Origin: Ectothiorhodospira haloalkaliphila ATCC 51935
GTDB lineage: Bacteria; Pseudomonadota; Gammaproteobacteria; Ectothiorhodospirales; Ectothiorhodospiraceae
Direction of reading: 5' to 3'
Assembly: GCF_000633935.1 (NCBI RefSeq)
Contig: NZ_KK214997.1
Span: 261,872-325,871, forward strand
Length of the DNA: 64,000 nt
Made by a program: the position numbers and the translations under genes. This document shows, in pieces, positions 8,091 through 16,354 of the stretch; position 1 is the first letter of the stretch, and each line of letters starts with the position of its first letter. Below the pieces are notes generated by a model. It saw nothing but the letters and a program-made list of their open reading frames with translations, was not told where the DNA came from and ran no database searches.

Positions 8091-9194
8091 ATGGAAAGAC
8101 ACCTGGCAACGGAGAAACAGTGGCTGCGGACGCGGTTGGAGTCCCTGATCGACGCGGCTCGAGAAACCGAACAAAAGCTCAACCGTCTCGCCGCTCTCGA
8201 ACTGCGACTGCTGGAAGCGCATGAGTTCCCGGCGGTCCTGGGGATTCTCCTGGAAGATCTCAAGACCGGTTTCGACCTGGACCAGGTGGCCCTGGTGCTC
8301 TGCGACGACCAGAATGACCTGCAAACGGCACTGGAAAGTCACAGTCTGCCCGAGCACTGGCCGCTGCGACTGATCGCAGACCCTGCCCCACTGCGCCCCC
8401 TGCGGGAACCCACCCTGGGCTCACCGGGGGATGACGATCCCCACGTCCTGGATTTTTGCGGCATGAAAAAACTGAGCAGTCGGGCCCTGCTGCCACTCAG
8501 GCGGGGCACGGACCCCATCGGTCTGCTGGTGCTGGGCAGCTGCCGGGCTGAACGTTACAGCACCGACCAGGATACCTACCTGCTCAAGCGACTGGCGGCG
8601 GTGGTATCGGTGTGCCTGCAGAACACCCTTTCCGCGTGGCGGCTACGGGAAATCGGTGTGACGGATCCTCTCACGGGCATGCGCAATCGCCGTTTCTTCG
8701 ACCAGCGACTGCAGGACGAGATCCTGCGCATGGAACGGGAGGGCCATGCCCTGGCCTGCCTGTTCGTGGATATCGACCATTTCAAGCGGGTCAACGACGA
8801 TCACGGGCATGCCACCGGAGACCATGTCATCACCGCCGTGGCACAGCGCCTTGCGCACCACCTGCGCAGGTTCGATTTGCTGGCCCGCTATGGCGGAGAG
8901 GAGTTCGTCATTCTGCTACCGGCTCTGGAGCCCGCTGAAATACATGCCGTGGCCGAACGGATGCGCCATCAGGTGGAAGCCACCCCCGTGCCCATGGATC
9001 AAGAGGGTGAAATCCACGTGACTGTCTCCATCGGCGCCGCCCGTCTGCCGCCAAGACTGCTGAAGGGAAAACCCCCCGAGCAACGGGCGCGGGCCCTGCT
9101 CAACGCGGCGGATCAGGCCCTGCTTCAAGCCAAGGAATCAGGCCGCAACCGACTGGTCATCTCCCAGGAATTCCGTGATGCAAGGTTGACGTGA
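8091..9194 (+). CDS. Diguanylate cyclase with N-terminal DUF484/GAF-like domain
   Basis: A 367-residue soluble protein expected to make the second messenger c-di-GMP. Residues 1-185 form a coiled start and a DUF484/GAF-like sensor region. The GGDEF domain follows (DPLTGMRNRRFF, FVDIDHFKRVND), with the active-site motif GGEEF at about 268-272. No membrane segment. The ligand is unknown. A plus-strand monocistron, convergent with the next gene. Confidence 0.92.
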   Translation: MERHLATEKQWLRTRLESLIDAARETEQKLNRLAALELRLLEAHEFPAVLGILLEDLKTGFDLDQVALVLCDDQNDLQTALESHSLPEHWPLRLIADPAPLRPLREPTLGSPGDDDPHVLDFCGMKKLSSRALLPLRRGTDPIGLLVLGSCRAERYSTDQDTYLLKRLAAVVSVCLQNTLSAWRLREIGVTDPLTGMRNRRFFDQRLQDEILRMEREGHALACLFVDIDHFKRVNDDHGHATGDHVITAVAQRLAHHLRRFDLLARYGGEEFVILLPALEPAEIHAVAERMRHQVEATPVPMDQEGEIHVTVSIGAARLPPRLLKGKPPEQRARALLNAADQALLQAKESGRNRLVISQEFRDARLT

Positions 9195-9230
9195 CAAGCC
9201 AAGGACCGGGATACCCCGCCAACCCGGCAC

Positions 9231-10088
9231 TCAGTCTCCACCATCCCGTTCCAGCGTGCCCCCTGACAACCGCTCGTACACCTGAGCGCCCGCTTCAAGA
9301 TCGTGACAGCGCAGGATGGCGGCCCGACCAGGCGTGGCGTTATCCGGCTGCACCCGCACCCCGGCGGCGTCAGCGGCCTTCAGGCTGGCCTTGCTTAAAT
9401 CAGCACTGCCAAACACGGAGATCACGAAGCCGCCCTCGGGGGCCGATGGCGGGGTGAATGGCGCCCCATCAGCCAGCGCCACCCAGGCCGGCAGAAAATC
9501 CGGGCCGTAGAAGTCAAAAAAACCATTGGACCCCCTGAGGTGGACCTCGATGGGCCGCCCACCGATCAGTTCGATATTGCACAGGCCGTTGTAACCGGAC
9601 AGATGACGCCCCACCCAGTCATGAATCCAGGGCTCCAGTTCCGGCAGGGAAGCGCCGATTTCCCAGTAAATGGGCCGCGCGGCATCTTTTTCGGCCGAGG
9701 CCCGGGTGTGGGCGAACCAGCGCACCACACCCTCCTGAACCAGACAGTCGGTGCTGGTGTGCAATCCGGTCAAGCGCTCACACCAGAAGCTTCCGGGCTC
9801 CGCAGGCACATCACCCGCCCGCATCGCCCGGGCATCCAGCCCCATGCCAGACAGATTGGTAATGGGCTTGACGAAGACTTCATCCCCCGGCGCGATACCC
9901 AGATCCATGGGCGTCACGCCGCAGGGGGCGGCGCTCAAACCTGCGTCCAGGGCCAGCCGCAACTTGTCGTAGACATCGCGGTAACGCGGGTTCAGTCGCC
10001 AGGCAGCCGCATCCGAAACGGCCACCTCTCGCCGAGGTTCAGGCTGGAACAGGTACCTGCGTTCCGGTAGCACGCCAACAAAGGGCAT
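9231..10088 (-). CDS. ATP-grasp-like protein of unknown function, paired with a molybdopterin oxidoreductase
   Basis: 285 residues. Several stretches resemble an ATP-grasp fold: EVFVKPITNLSGMGLDA (a lysine plus glycine-rich loop), DCLVQEGVVRWFAH, and NIELIGGRPIEVHLRGSNG (metal-binding acidic and Asn/Arg residues near the C-terminus). No substrate domain is recognised. It begins three bases after the stop of the molybdopterin oxidoreductase gene, so the two are almost certainly co-transcribed. Function is not known and the fold call is by eye. Confidence 0.55.
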   Translation of the reverse strand: MPFVGVLPERRYLFQPEPRREVAVSDAAAWRLNPRYRDVYDKLRLALDAGLSAAPCGVTPMDLGIAPGDEVFVKPITNLSGMGLDARAMRAGDVPAEPGSFWCERLTGLHTSTDCLVQEGVVRWFAHTRASAEKDAARPIYWEIGASLPELEPWIHDWVGRHLSGYNGLCNIELIGGRPIEVHLRGSNGFFDFYGPDFLPAWVALADGAPFTPPSAPEGGFVISVFGSADLSKASLKAADAAGVRVQPDNATPGRAAILRCHDLEAGAQVYERLSGGTLERDGGD

Positions 10089-10091
10089 GTT

Positions 10092-12203
10092 TTAACCCAC
10101 CTCCGCCAGCTGATCCCCGGAGTCCTCATGCGTCCGCGTCACCTGGCACAGCAGCGACTTGAATGCCGGGAAGCCGCTGATGGGATCCAGCCTTCGGTCG
10201 TCGGTGAGTTCGTTGACGTTGGCGTGATTCCAGCCGTGGGCGCAGTGCGCCACACCGGGCTTGATACGGTCGGTCACGCGCGCCACAAACCGGACCCGCC
10301 CGCGCGGCGAGGCCACTTCGACCGCGTCCCCATCACCGATACCGCGGGCGGCAGCATCATGAGGATGCAGTTCCACCAGAGGATCGGGCACTGCCCGACG
10401 CATGCGTTCCAGATACTGATGCTGGGAGTGGGTGGCATGCTTGTGACGGGCACCACTGGTGAGCACCAGCGGGTAATCCCGGGCCAGTTCGGGTGTGGAA
10501 ACAGGACTTTCCGCGGGCTCGCACCACACGGGCAGGCCGTCGTGCCCGGCATCGCGCAGCTCTCCGGCATCGAATTCCACCTTACCGCTCCGGGTCTTGA
10601 ATCCTTTCAGGCGATACTGGCGATCCCCCTCCAGGAAGCCATGTTCCACCAGTTCATCCAGCACTCCCGCAAACACGGTCACTCCATCCGGGTCGTTGTA
10701 CACCTGTTCACGGATGTTTTCCGGAATCCCCTCGGCGGCTTCGGCCCAGCAGGCTTCCAGATCGCCGTTCCAGAACTGATCCGCCATCCCCAGGCGCACC
10801 CCCAGATCCAGGAAGACCTCCGCATCCGGGCGCGCCTCACCACGGGGTTTGACGGCGGCGCGCCGGTAGCGCAGTTCGCCACGGAAATTGCACCCCGGAT
10901 AGGCGATCAAGGCCGTGCGTTCCAGATTGGTGGCGGCGGGCAGGACAATGTCTGCCATGCGCGTGGCGGGGTTGTGGAAGAAATCGGATGCGGCGAAAAA
11001 GTCCAGCGCCCCCAGCGCCTGCTCCATGCGCTGCGAGTGTGGCCACATCACCGTGTTGATGCCCATGGCCAATAGCGCACGAATCGGTTGAGGCCGCCCT
11101 TCCAGAATGGCATCGGGCAAGAGCATGCTTTGCGCCGCCGGCCAATGGCGGGTCCACACCGGGAAGGTCTCATCGCCGATGCGCGGTGGCAGGTTCTTGA
11201 GGCAGTGATCGAACAGATCGATGGGCTTGGGAGTGACCTTGTCATTGAAGAAGCGATTACCGCCCTCGCGGTCGATATTGGCCGTGACGGCGGCCAGCAG
11301 GATGACGGCCCGGTGATTCTGGAAGCCGTTACTGTGCTGCACCGTGGACGTGGGTGAGAGCATGATCTGCGCCGGCGAATGGGTGGCATACAACCGGGCT
11401 GCACGCTCCAGATCAGCCACCGCAATGCCACAGATGGCCGCCACCCGCTCCGGCGTGAATGCCGCCACGTAATCCCGAAACGCCTCCACACCGTTGCCCC
11501 ATTCGTCCAGGAAGGCCTGGTCTTGCCAGCCATGCGCGAAGATGAGGTGGTGCATGCCCAGTGCCAGGGCCCCGTCGGTACCGGGCCGGATCTGCAAGTG
11601 AACCTCGGCCTGCTCCGCCAGGGGCGTGACGCGCGGATCCACCACGATCATGGGCCGTCCGGGTTTGGCGCGGGCCAGGGCATGCTGATGAAAGGGCGGA
11701 ATTGACCCGCGCGGGTTGGTGGACCACACCAGCAGGCAGCGAGTGGCCTCTGAGGCCACCGTGGAGGATGTCTTGATCTTGGTGCCAAAGGTCACCTCCT
11801 CCGCCACCTTGGTGGAGGAAAAGCAGCAACCGCTCTCGGTCATGTAGTTGGGCGATCCGAAGGCGTGGGCCAGGCGCTGCAGTTGGGGGCGGGCCTCCTT
11901 GGTGTAGCCTGCGAAAAAGGCCACCGTCTCGGCGCCATGTTGCGCGCGCGTGGCACTCAGGCGCTCGGCAATGGTGTCCAGCGCCTCATCCCAGGAGATG
12001 CGTTCGAACTCGCCCCCACCTCGGGGCCCCACCCGCCGCAGCGGATGGATCAGTCGATCCGGATGGTTGCGCCGATCCAGCTGCACATAACACCGGGGGC
12101 AGTCGGGGCCCTCGATCTTCACGGGCTCGCCACCGGGATCGAGGGTCACGTCGATGGCGCAGTTGGCATCACACTCGTAGCAGGTACTTTTGACGGTGGC
12201 CAT
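10092..12203 (-). CDS. Molybdopterin-dependent oxidoreductase (DMSO reductase family), iron-sulfur type
   Basis: 703 residues from ATG 12203 (GAGGA 11 bases upstream). The frame is open to a TTG at 12239. An N-terminal [4Fe-4S] motif (TCYECDANC, then CPRC) is followed by the molybdopterin domains (WDEALDTIAERL, LLVWSTNPRGSIPPF, IVVDPRVTPLAEQA) and a C-terminal dinucleotide-binding domain (LVLTSGARHKHATHSQHQYL). A Cys in TESGCCFSSTK is a candidate Mo ligand. There is no Tat signal, so it is probably cytoplasmic. No electron-transfer or membrane subunit gene is adjacent. Substrate unknown. Confidence 0.88.
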   Translation of the reverse strand: MATVKSTCYECDANCAIDVTLDPGGEPVKIEGPDCPRCYVQLDRRNHPDRLIHPLRRVGPRGGGEFERISWDEALDTIAERLSATRAQHGAETVAFFAGYTKEARPQLQRLAHAFGSPNYMTESGCCFSSTKVAEEVTFGTKIKTSSTVASEATRCLLVWSTNPRGSIPPFHQHALARAKPGRPMIVVDPRVTPLAEQAEVHLQIRPGTDGALALGMHHLIFAHGWQDQAFLDEWGNGVEAFRDYVAAFTPERVAAICGIAVADLERAARLYATHSPAQIMLSPTSTVQHSNGFQNHRAVILLAAVTANIDREGGNRFFNDKVTPKPIDLFDHCLKNLPPRIGDETFPVWTRHWPAAQSMLLPDAILEGRPQPIRALLAMGINTVMWPHSQRMEQALGALDFFAASDFFHNPATRMADIVLPAATNLERTALIAYPGCNFRGELRYRRAAVKPRGEARPDAEVFLDLGVRLGMADQFWNGDLEACWAEAAEGIPENIREQVYNDPDGVTVFAGVLDELVEHGFLEGDRQYRLKGFKTRSGKVEFDAGELRDAGHDGLPVWCEPAESPVSTPELARDYPLVLTSGARHKHATHSQHQYLERMRRAVPDPLVELHPHDAAARGIGDGDAVEVASPRGRVRFVARVTDRIKPGVAHCAHGWNHANVNELTDDRRLDPISGFPAFKSLLCQVTRTHEDSGDQLAEVG

Positions 12204-12329
12204 GGGGTCGGTCGTCCTCGAGAAACGCCGGTGAGGCAATGGATTGGGGAGTTTCTGAACCGTGCACTTGAGTATGCGGGAGATCCGCCCGTCATTCGAA
12301 TAACCGGGCAGAAAGTGAGGTATCGGCCA

Positions 12330-12656
12330 TCAGGCCGAACCGGCATCCGGGTCTTCCGGCTCGACAATCGCGATCACCATCTGCCTCAAACCCATGACCG
12401 CGAAGATGGAGATGAAGGCGACAATAGGGTTCAGAGCGACCCACCAGACCACGAAGCCCAGGATCAAACCCGCCTGCTCCACGCGAAACATGCGCTCTGC
12501 GATGAAGAGCGTGAGCGACACGCCCAGCACACGCACCCAAAAGTCATTTCTCGATACGGCGGCGGCAGTCATATCCGCCGACCGGGCTGACAGGGAGGCC
12601 GACCACACGCCCACCAGGATCGTCACGAGCGATACGCAAACAGCTACCCAAAGCAT
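12330..12656 (-). CDS. Small hypothetical membrane protein
   Basis: 108 residues with about three hydrophobic segments (residues 2-22, 40-58 and 62-95). No family recognised. ATG start with AGGAGGG about nine bases upstream. It lies between the molybdoenzyme unit and the divergent tetR gene. Function unknown. Confidence 0.6.
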   Translation of the reverse strand: MLWVAVCVSLVTILVGVWSASLSARSADMTAAAVSRNDFWVRVLGVSLTLFIAERMFRVEQAGLILGFVVWWVALNPIVAFISIFAVMGLRQMVIAIVEPEDPDAGSA

Positions 12657-12811
12657 GGCCCTGCCCTCCTGCTGAAAAATGCGGATGATTGATGACGCCT
12701 TGATCAGTTATTCGGACCGCATCATGTTCTATAAGGTTCTAAAAACACAATCCAAAAATGGTCATAAGAAATAAAGAGCGCTTGACAACCGTGGGATGGA
12801 GGCCTCATCTT

Positions 12812-12835
12812 TATATAGACCGATCCATCTATATA
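12812..12835. promoter_or_regulatory. Palindromic operator of the TetR-family regulator
   Basis: Arms TATATAGA (12812-12819) and TCTATATA (12828-12835) are perfect inverted repeats around an 8-base centre (CCGATCCA). The site ends ten bases before the tetR ATG, where a bound repressor would block its own transcription and that of the downstream MFS gene. A TTGACA at 12782-12787 may be part of the promoter, although spacing to an obvious -10 is poor. Confidence 0.7.
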
Positions 12836-12845
12836 CGGACAGCCC

Positions 12846-13412
12846 ATGCCAGCCTCCAAACGCGACCAACTGCTCGCCACGGCCGAGCAACTCTTCTATG
12901 AGGAGGGCTTTCATGCCACGGGGATCGACCGCATCGTCGCGGCCGCCGGGGTCGTGCGCATGACGCTCTACAACCACTTTGCCTCCAAAGAGGCCCTGGT
13001 GGCCGCCGTGCTGGCGACGCGTCATGAACGCTTCATGGCCAGCCTCGATACGGCAACGGCCTCCGCGGTGCCGGGCCAGGTGACCCGGGCCCTGGTGGAT
13101 GCCCATGGTCGTTGGCTGGAAGACCACAGTCCGCATGGCTGCATCATGGTCAAGGCGATGGGCGAGTTCGCCGAGCACAGCACCGAGATTCATGCGCTGG
13201 CAGTTGCCGCCAAGGCCGACCTGCTGGCGCGCCTCGAGGCCAGCCTGGCCCGCGACGGGCTGGATCACCAGGACGGCCTGGCGCGACAGCTTTTCATGGT
13301 GCTGGAAGGCAGTAACACGGCCGTGGCCCTGCAGGGCACACAAACGGCCCTGGCGGATACGCAAGCACTGACGGACACCCTGCTCTCGGTGGCCCAAGGC
13401 AAAACTGAATGA
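12846..13412 (+). CDS. TetR/AcrR-family transcriptional regulator
   Basis: 188 residues. The N-terminal helix-turn-helix is clear (RDQLLATAEQLFYEEGFHATGIDRIVAAAG, then MTLYNHFASKEALVAAVL), and the C-terminal ligand domain resembles TetR_C_16/AefR-like repressors. It overlaps the MFS gene by four bases (ATGA), so it most likely controls that exporter and itself through the palindrome just upstream. Ligand unknown. Confidence 0.93.
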   Translation: MPASKRDQLLATAEQLFYEEGFHATGIDRIVAAAGVVRMTLYNHFASKEALVAAVLATRHERFMASLDTATASAVPGQVTRALVDAHGRWLEDHSPHGCIMVKAMGEFAEHSTEIHALAVAAKADLLARLEASLARDGLDHQDGLARQLFMVLEGSNTAVALQGTQTALADTQALTDTLLSVAQGKTE

Positions 13413-14590
13413 AACCCTTATCTCCCCTCGGCATGGCCACACTGGGCGGCGGCATCATTGCCATCACCTACGGCCTGGCTCGCTTCGTGTTCGGGCTCTT
13501 TTTGCCCGAAATGCGTCAGGAACTGACCATCACACCCACCATGGCGGGCGTGATCGGCTCCCTGCCCTTTTTAAGCTTTGCCTTCGCCATCGTCGTGGCC
13601 CCCTGGATAACGCGCCGACTCGGGGTCCGTCGCGGGGCGGTCACGGCCGCCGGGCTCGCCACGCTGGGGCTGCTGACCATTTCCCAGGCACCTTCAGCGC
13701 TATTTCTGGCTGCAGGTGTGCTGATCTGCGGTATCAGCACCGGGCTGTCCTCGCCGGTCATGGCGCAAGCGGTTCACCGCGTGGTGCCCTCCCACCTTCG
13801 CGGCAGGGTCAATGCCACCATCAACGCGGGCACCAGCCTGGGCATCGCCCTTGCCATGCCCGCCGTATTGATCTGGGCAGAGGCCTGGCGTAGCGCCTAC
13901 GTGGGCTTTGCGGCTCTGGCCGCTGTGGGCGTCCTGGCGGCCCTGGTCTATCTGCCCCGGGATGCACGTCCCGCTTCCCGGTCGAGCGATCACACCACCA
14001 CCCCGCCCATACACTGGATGCAGTGGCTTGCGATCGGCCGGTTGAGTGGCATGGCCTTCGCCATGGGGTTGGTCAGCGCGGCCTACTGGGTATTTGCCCC
14101 CGACGCAGTGATCACTTCTGGCGGACTGGTGTCCAGCCAGACCGCCTGGATGTGGCTGGCGGTGGGGCTGGGTGGAATGGCGGGATTCACCGCCGGTGAT
14201 CTCATTTCTCGCTTCGGGCCAGCGCTCAGCCATGCTGGCGGACTCACCGTGATGGCAGCCGCCATCGGGTTGCTGGCCCTGAATCCCGGAAGTTTCGCGC
14301 TGGCCCTGACATCCGCAGCCCTGTTTGGCGTCGGATACATGATCCTTACCGGTTTCTACCTGGTCCGGAGCATCCAGATCATGGACCAGGCGCCGGCCCT
14401 CGGTCCGGTCATGCCGCTGCTGGCCACGTCCCTGGGCCAGGTGGCCGGCTCCCCATTGGCCGGCTGGCTGGTGGACACCCAAGGCCATGTGACCACCTTC
14501 ATGCTCTTCGCCATCGTGGGAGTGAGTGTCGCCTGGCTGTTCTCGTGGTTATTGAATGAACGCGGCACGGCGATGGGTCAGACCCCTTGA
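13409..14590 (+). CDS. MFS transporter, YbfB/YjiJ-like
   Basis: 393 residues with about 12 hydrophobic segments and the signature loop between TM2 and TM3 (RRLGVRRGAV). Start ATG overlaps the tetR stop. Role: probable efflux of a compound sensed by the TetR partner; substrate not predictable. Near the convergent fetB with only 31 bases between stops. Confidence 0.88.
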   Translation: MKPLSPLGMATLGGGIIAITYGLARFVFGLFLPEMRQELTITPTMAGVIGSLPFLSFAFAIVVAPWITRRLGVRRGAVTAAGLATLGLLTISQAPSALFLAAGVLICGISTGLSSPVMAQAVHRVVPSHLRGRVNATINAGTSLGIALAMPAVLIWAEAWRSAYVGFAALAAVGVLAALVYLPRDARPASRSSDHTTTPPIHWMQWLAIGRLSGMAFAMGLVSAAYWVFAPDAVITSGGLVSSQTAWMWLAVGLGGMAGFTAGDLISRFGPALSHAGGLTVMAAAIGLLALNPGSFALALTSAALFGVGYMILTGFYLVRSIQIMDQAPALGPVMPLLATSLGQVAGSPLAGWLVDTQGHVTTFMLFAIVGVSVAWLFSWLLNERGTAMGQTP

Positions 14591-14621
14591 ATCGCCGCCC
14601 CCCGAAGAGGCATCGCTTCTG

Positions 14622-15413
14622 TCAGGCCAGCCGATCCAGTCGCAGCCGCTCGCGCTCATCAAACAGGCGCCGGGCCCCCAGCCAGATCGCGCCCAGGGTG
14701 CCAAAGCCCGTGCCGGCGGTGATCAGAAACATGACCAGAATCTGATATTTCACCGCCTCCATGGGCGGTGTGCCGGCAAGGATCTGGCCGGTCATCATGC
14801 CTGGCAGACTGACAATACCGGCGGCGGCCATGGCGTTGATGATGGGCATGAGGCCACTGCGGGCCGCATCGCGGCGGATATCCTGAATGGATTCCGACCA
14901 GGTCTGCCCCAGGATCAGGCGCCCCTCGATGGTGCGCCGCTGTTGCCAGGCCGTGGTGGTGAGACGGTCCAGCCCCAGGGCGATGCCCGTCATGGTGTTG
15001 CCCAGCAGCATGCCCAGCAACGGGATGGCGTACTGGGGCTCCCACCAGGGGGCCGGGCTGATGATGACCGTGAGGGCCAGGATGGTGGCCGTGAAGGCCG
15101 AGGTGAACATGGCCAGCGTGCCAATGCCGTATCCCCACCAGCCCCGAAACCGCCGGGCCTGGCGGGCCATGACCTCGCGGCCCGCCACCAGCAGCATGAT
15201 CAGCGCCATGAGGGCCACCCAGTACAGGGCTGCGTGTTCGAACAGGGTGGTGAGTACCAGACCAATGAGCAGCAACTGGATCACCGTGCGTGCCGCCGCC
15301 ACCAGCAGGCTTCGGGAAAGCCCCATGCCCACGCGGCTCGTCAGGACCGCCAGGGCAATCACCAGCAGAGCGGCAATACTCAGATCCCAGGGAGAAAGGT
15401 AGATCACATCCAT
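14622..15413 (-). CDS. fetB: ABC transporter permease FetB (YbbM), iron export
   Basis: 263 residues, UPF0014 family. About seven hydrophobic segments, with the conserved REVMARQARRFRGWW and QYAIPLLGMLLGNTMTGIALGLDR stretches. With FetA it forms a putative iron exporter that lowers iron stress, as described in E. coli. It starts two bases after the fetA stop. Confidence 0.92.
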   Translation of the reverse strand: MDVIYLSPWDLSIAALLVIALAVLTSRVGMGLSRSLLVAAARTVIQLLLIGLVLTTLFEHAALYWVALMALIMLLVAGREVMARQARRFRGWWGYGIGTLAMFTSAFTATILALTVIISPAPWWEPQYAIPLLGMLLGNTMTGIALGLDRLTTTAWQQRRTIEGRLILGQTWSESIQDIRRDAARSGLMPIINAMAAAGIVSLPGMMTGQILAGTPPMEAVKYQILVMFLITAGTGFGTLGAIWLGARRLFDERERLRLDRLA

Positions 15414-15415
15414 GC

Positions 15416-16057
15416 TCAGGACCTCGATGCCATTGCCGGGTCGGCCAGCCGCCCCTGATCCATCATCAGCAAACGGCCACCCAGCCTGTCGCGCTGCTCG
15501 TGATCATGGCTGACCCAGATGGCCCCGGCTTCCCGTTCCCTCACATACCCCATGACCAGCGCTTCCATGCGCAGGGTGTTTTCAGGATCCAGATTGGCCG
15601 TGGCCTCATCCAGGAGCAGCACCCGCGGGCCGTTGCCCAGCATCCTTGCCAGCGCCAGGCGCTGACGCTCGCCGCTGGAGAGACGTTCCACCTCCCATTG
15701 GCGCACCTCCGGGGTGAATCCCAACTGCTGCAGCCAGTCGTCCTGCACCCCCGTGAGATGCTCATCCACGGTGTCCGCCCACCACACGGGATCTGCCGGC
15801 AGATACCCTACCTGACGCCGCCATAAGGCCGGAGGGATGGTGGCCCGCGGCTGGCCGGCCAACCACACCTGACCACGATGGGGGTCCAGATCGGCAATGG
15901 CCCGAAGTAGCAGCGACTTGCCCGCGCCGGAGGGCCCGGCAATGAGCAGCAACGCCCCAGGCGCCAGTTCCAGATCGACCGGCCCTACATGATCGGATTG
16001 CAAACCCGTCAGTTTCAGCAAGGGGTCAGCGGTGACGGCGTAGGTGGGGGCATCCAT
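15416..16057 (-). CDS. fetA: ABC transporter ATP-binding protein FetA (YbbL)
   Basis: 213 residues from ATG 16057. Walker A is AGPSGAGKSLLL, the ABC signature LSSGERQRLALARML, Walker B VLLLDEATANLD, and the H-loop WVSHDHEQ. The frame stays open upstream to 16240, but that stretch enters the cobalamin riboswitch and is rejected. A -10-like TATACT lies six bases before the ATG, so the transcript may be leaderless. Partner of FetB. Confidence 0.92.
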   Translation of the reverse strand: MDAPTYAVTADPLLKLTGLQSDHVGPVDLELAPGALLLIAGPSGAGKSLLLRAIADLDPHRGQVWLAGQPRATIPPALWRRQVGYLPADPVWWADTVDEHLTGVQDDWLQQLGFTPEVRQWEVERLSSGERQRLALARMLGNGPRVLLLDEATANLDPENTLRMEALVMGYVREREAGAIWVSHDHEQRDRLGGRLLMMDQGRLADPAMASRS

Positions 16058-16060
16058 CAC

Positions 16061-16095
16061 CACAGTATACCGGACGAACGATCCGCTATACTGTG
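16061..16095. promoter_or_regulatory. Symmetrical divergent promoter between fetA and the bluB riboswitch
   Basis: CACAGTATA (16061-16069) and TATACTGTG (16087-16095) are perfect 9-bp inverted repeats with a 17-base spacer. Each arm contains a -10-like TATACT, one facing fetA and the other facing bluB. Each partner's -10 falls where the opposite promoter's -35 would be. This could be two back-to-back promoters, an operator, or both. Confidence 0.55.
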
Positions 16096-16115
16096 CCCGA
16101 AAATTCATCAACCCG

Positions 16116-16292
16116 CTGTCGGGTGCCCGTTCGTCCACGGGAGAATCGGGAATGCGGTGGGGTGATCGATCAAGGATCACCGAGTCCGCAACGCGCCCAG
16201 CGCTGTGAGGGGGATCGCGCAGACATCGAGCCACTGCCATGGGCGGGAAGGCGTCCGCGCGGGACGAACCCGAGTCAGAAGACCGGCCCGAC
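16116..16292 (+). ncRNA. Cobalamin (adenosylcobalamin) riboswitch
   Basis: The leader of bluB shows the ordered elements of the B12 riboswitch: GGGTGCC near 16121, GAATCGGGAATGCGGTG at 16143-16159, TCCGCAACGCGCCCAGCGCTGTGAG around 16184, GCCACTGCC near 16229, GGGCGGGAAGGCG near 16241, and the B12 box AGTCAGAAGACCGGCC at 16273-16288. Cobalamin binding is expected to lower expression of bluB, whose product makes the lower ligand of B12. Edges are approximate. Confidence 0.9.
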
Positions 16293-16303
16293 AGTTTCTT
16301 TGC

Positions 16304-16327
16304 ACGGCAGCAAGGCCGGGCTGCCGT
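16304..16327 (+). promoter_or_regulatory. Stem-loop after the riboswitch, possible expression platform
   Basis: ACGGCAG (16304-16310) pairs with CTGCCGT (16321-16327) around a 10-base loop, 16 bases before the bluB Shine-Dalgarno. No T-run follows, which favours translational control over termination. Inference only. Confidence 0.4.
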
Positions 16328-16354
16328 CCCACCTGCTTGAACAAGGGGAACAAC

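Noticed and set aside
12782-12816. A TTGACA with TTATAT as the tetR promoter
   Set aside because: The spacing is about 23 bases, too long for a normal sigma-70 promoter, so only the palindrome is reported with confidence.
16058-16240. Upstream extension of the fetA frame
   Set aside because: It runs into the cobalamin riboswitch on the other strand. The family start and the -10 box favour ATG 16057.
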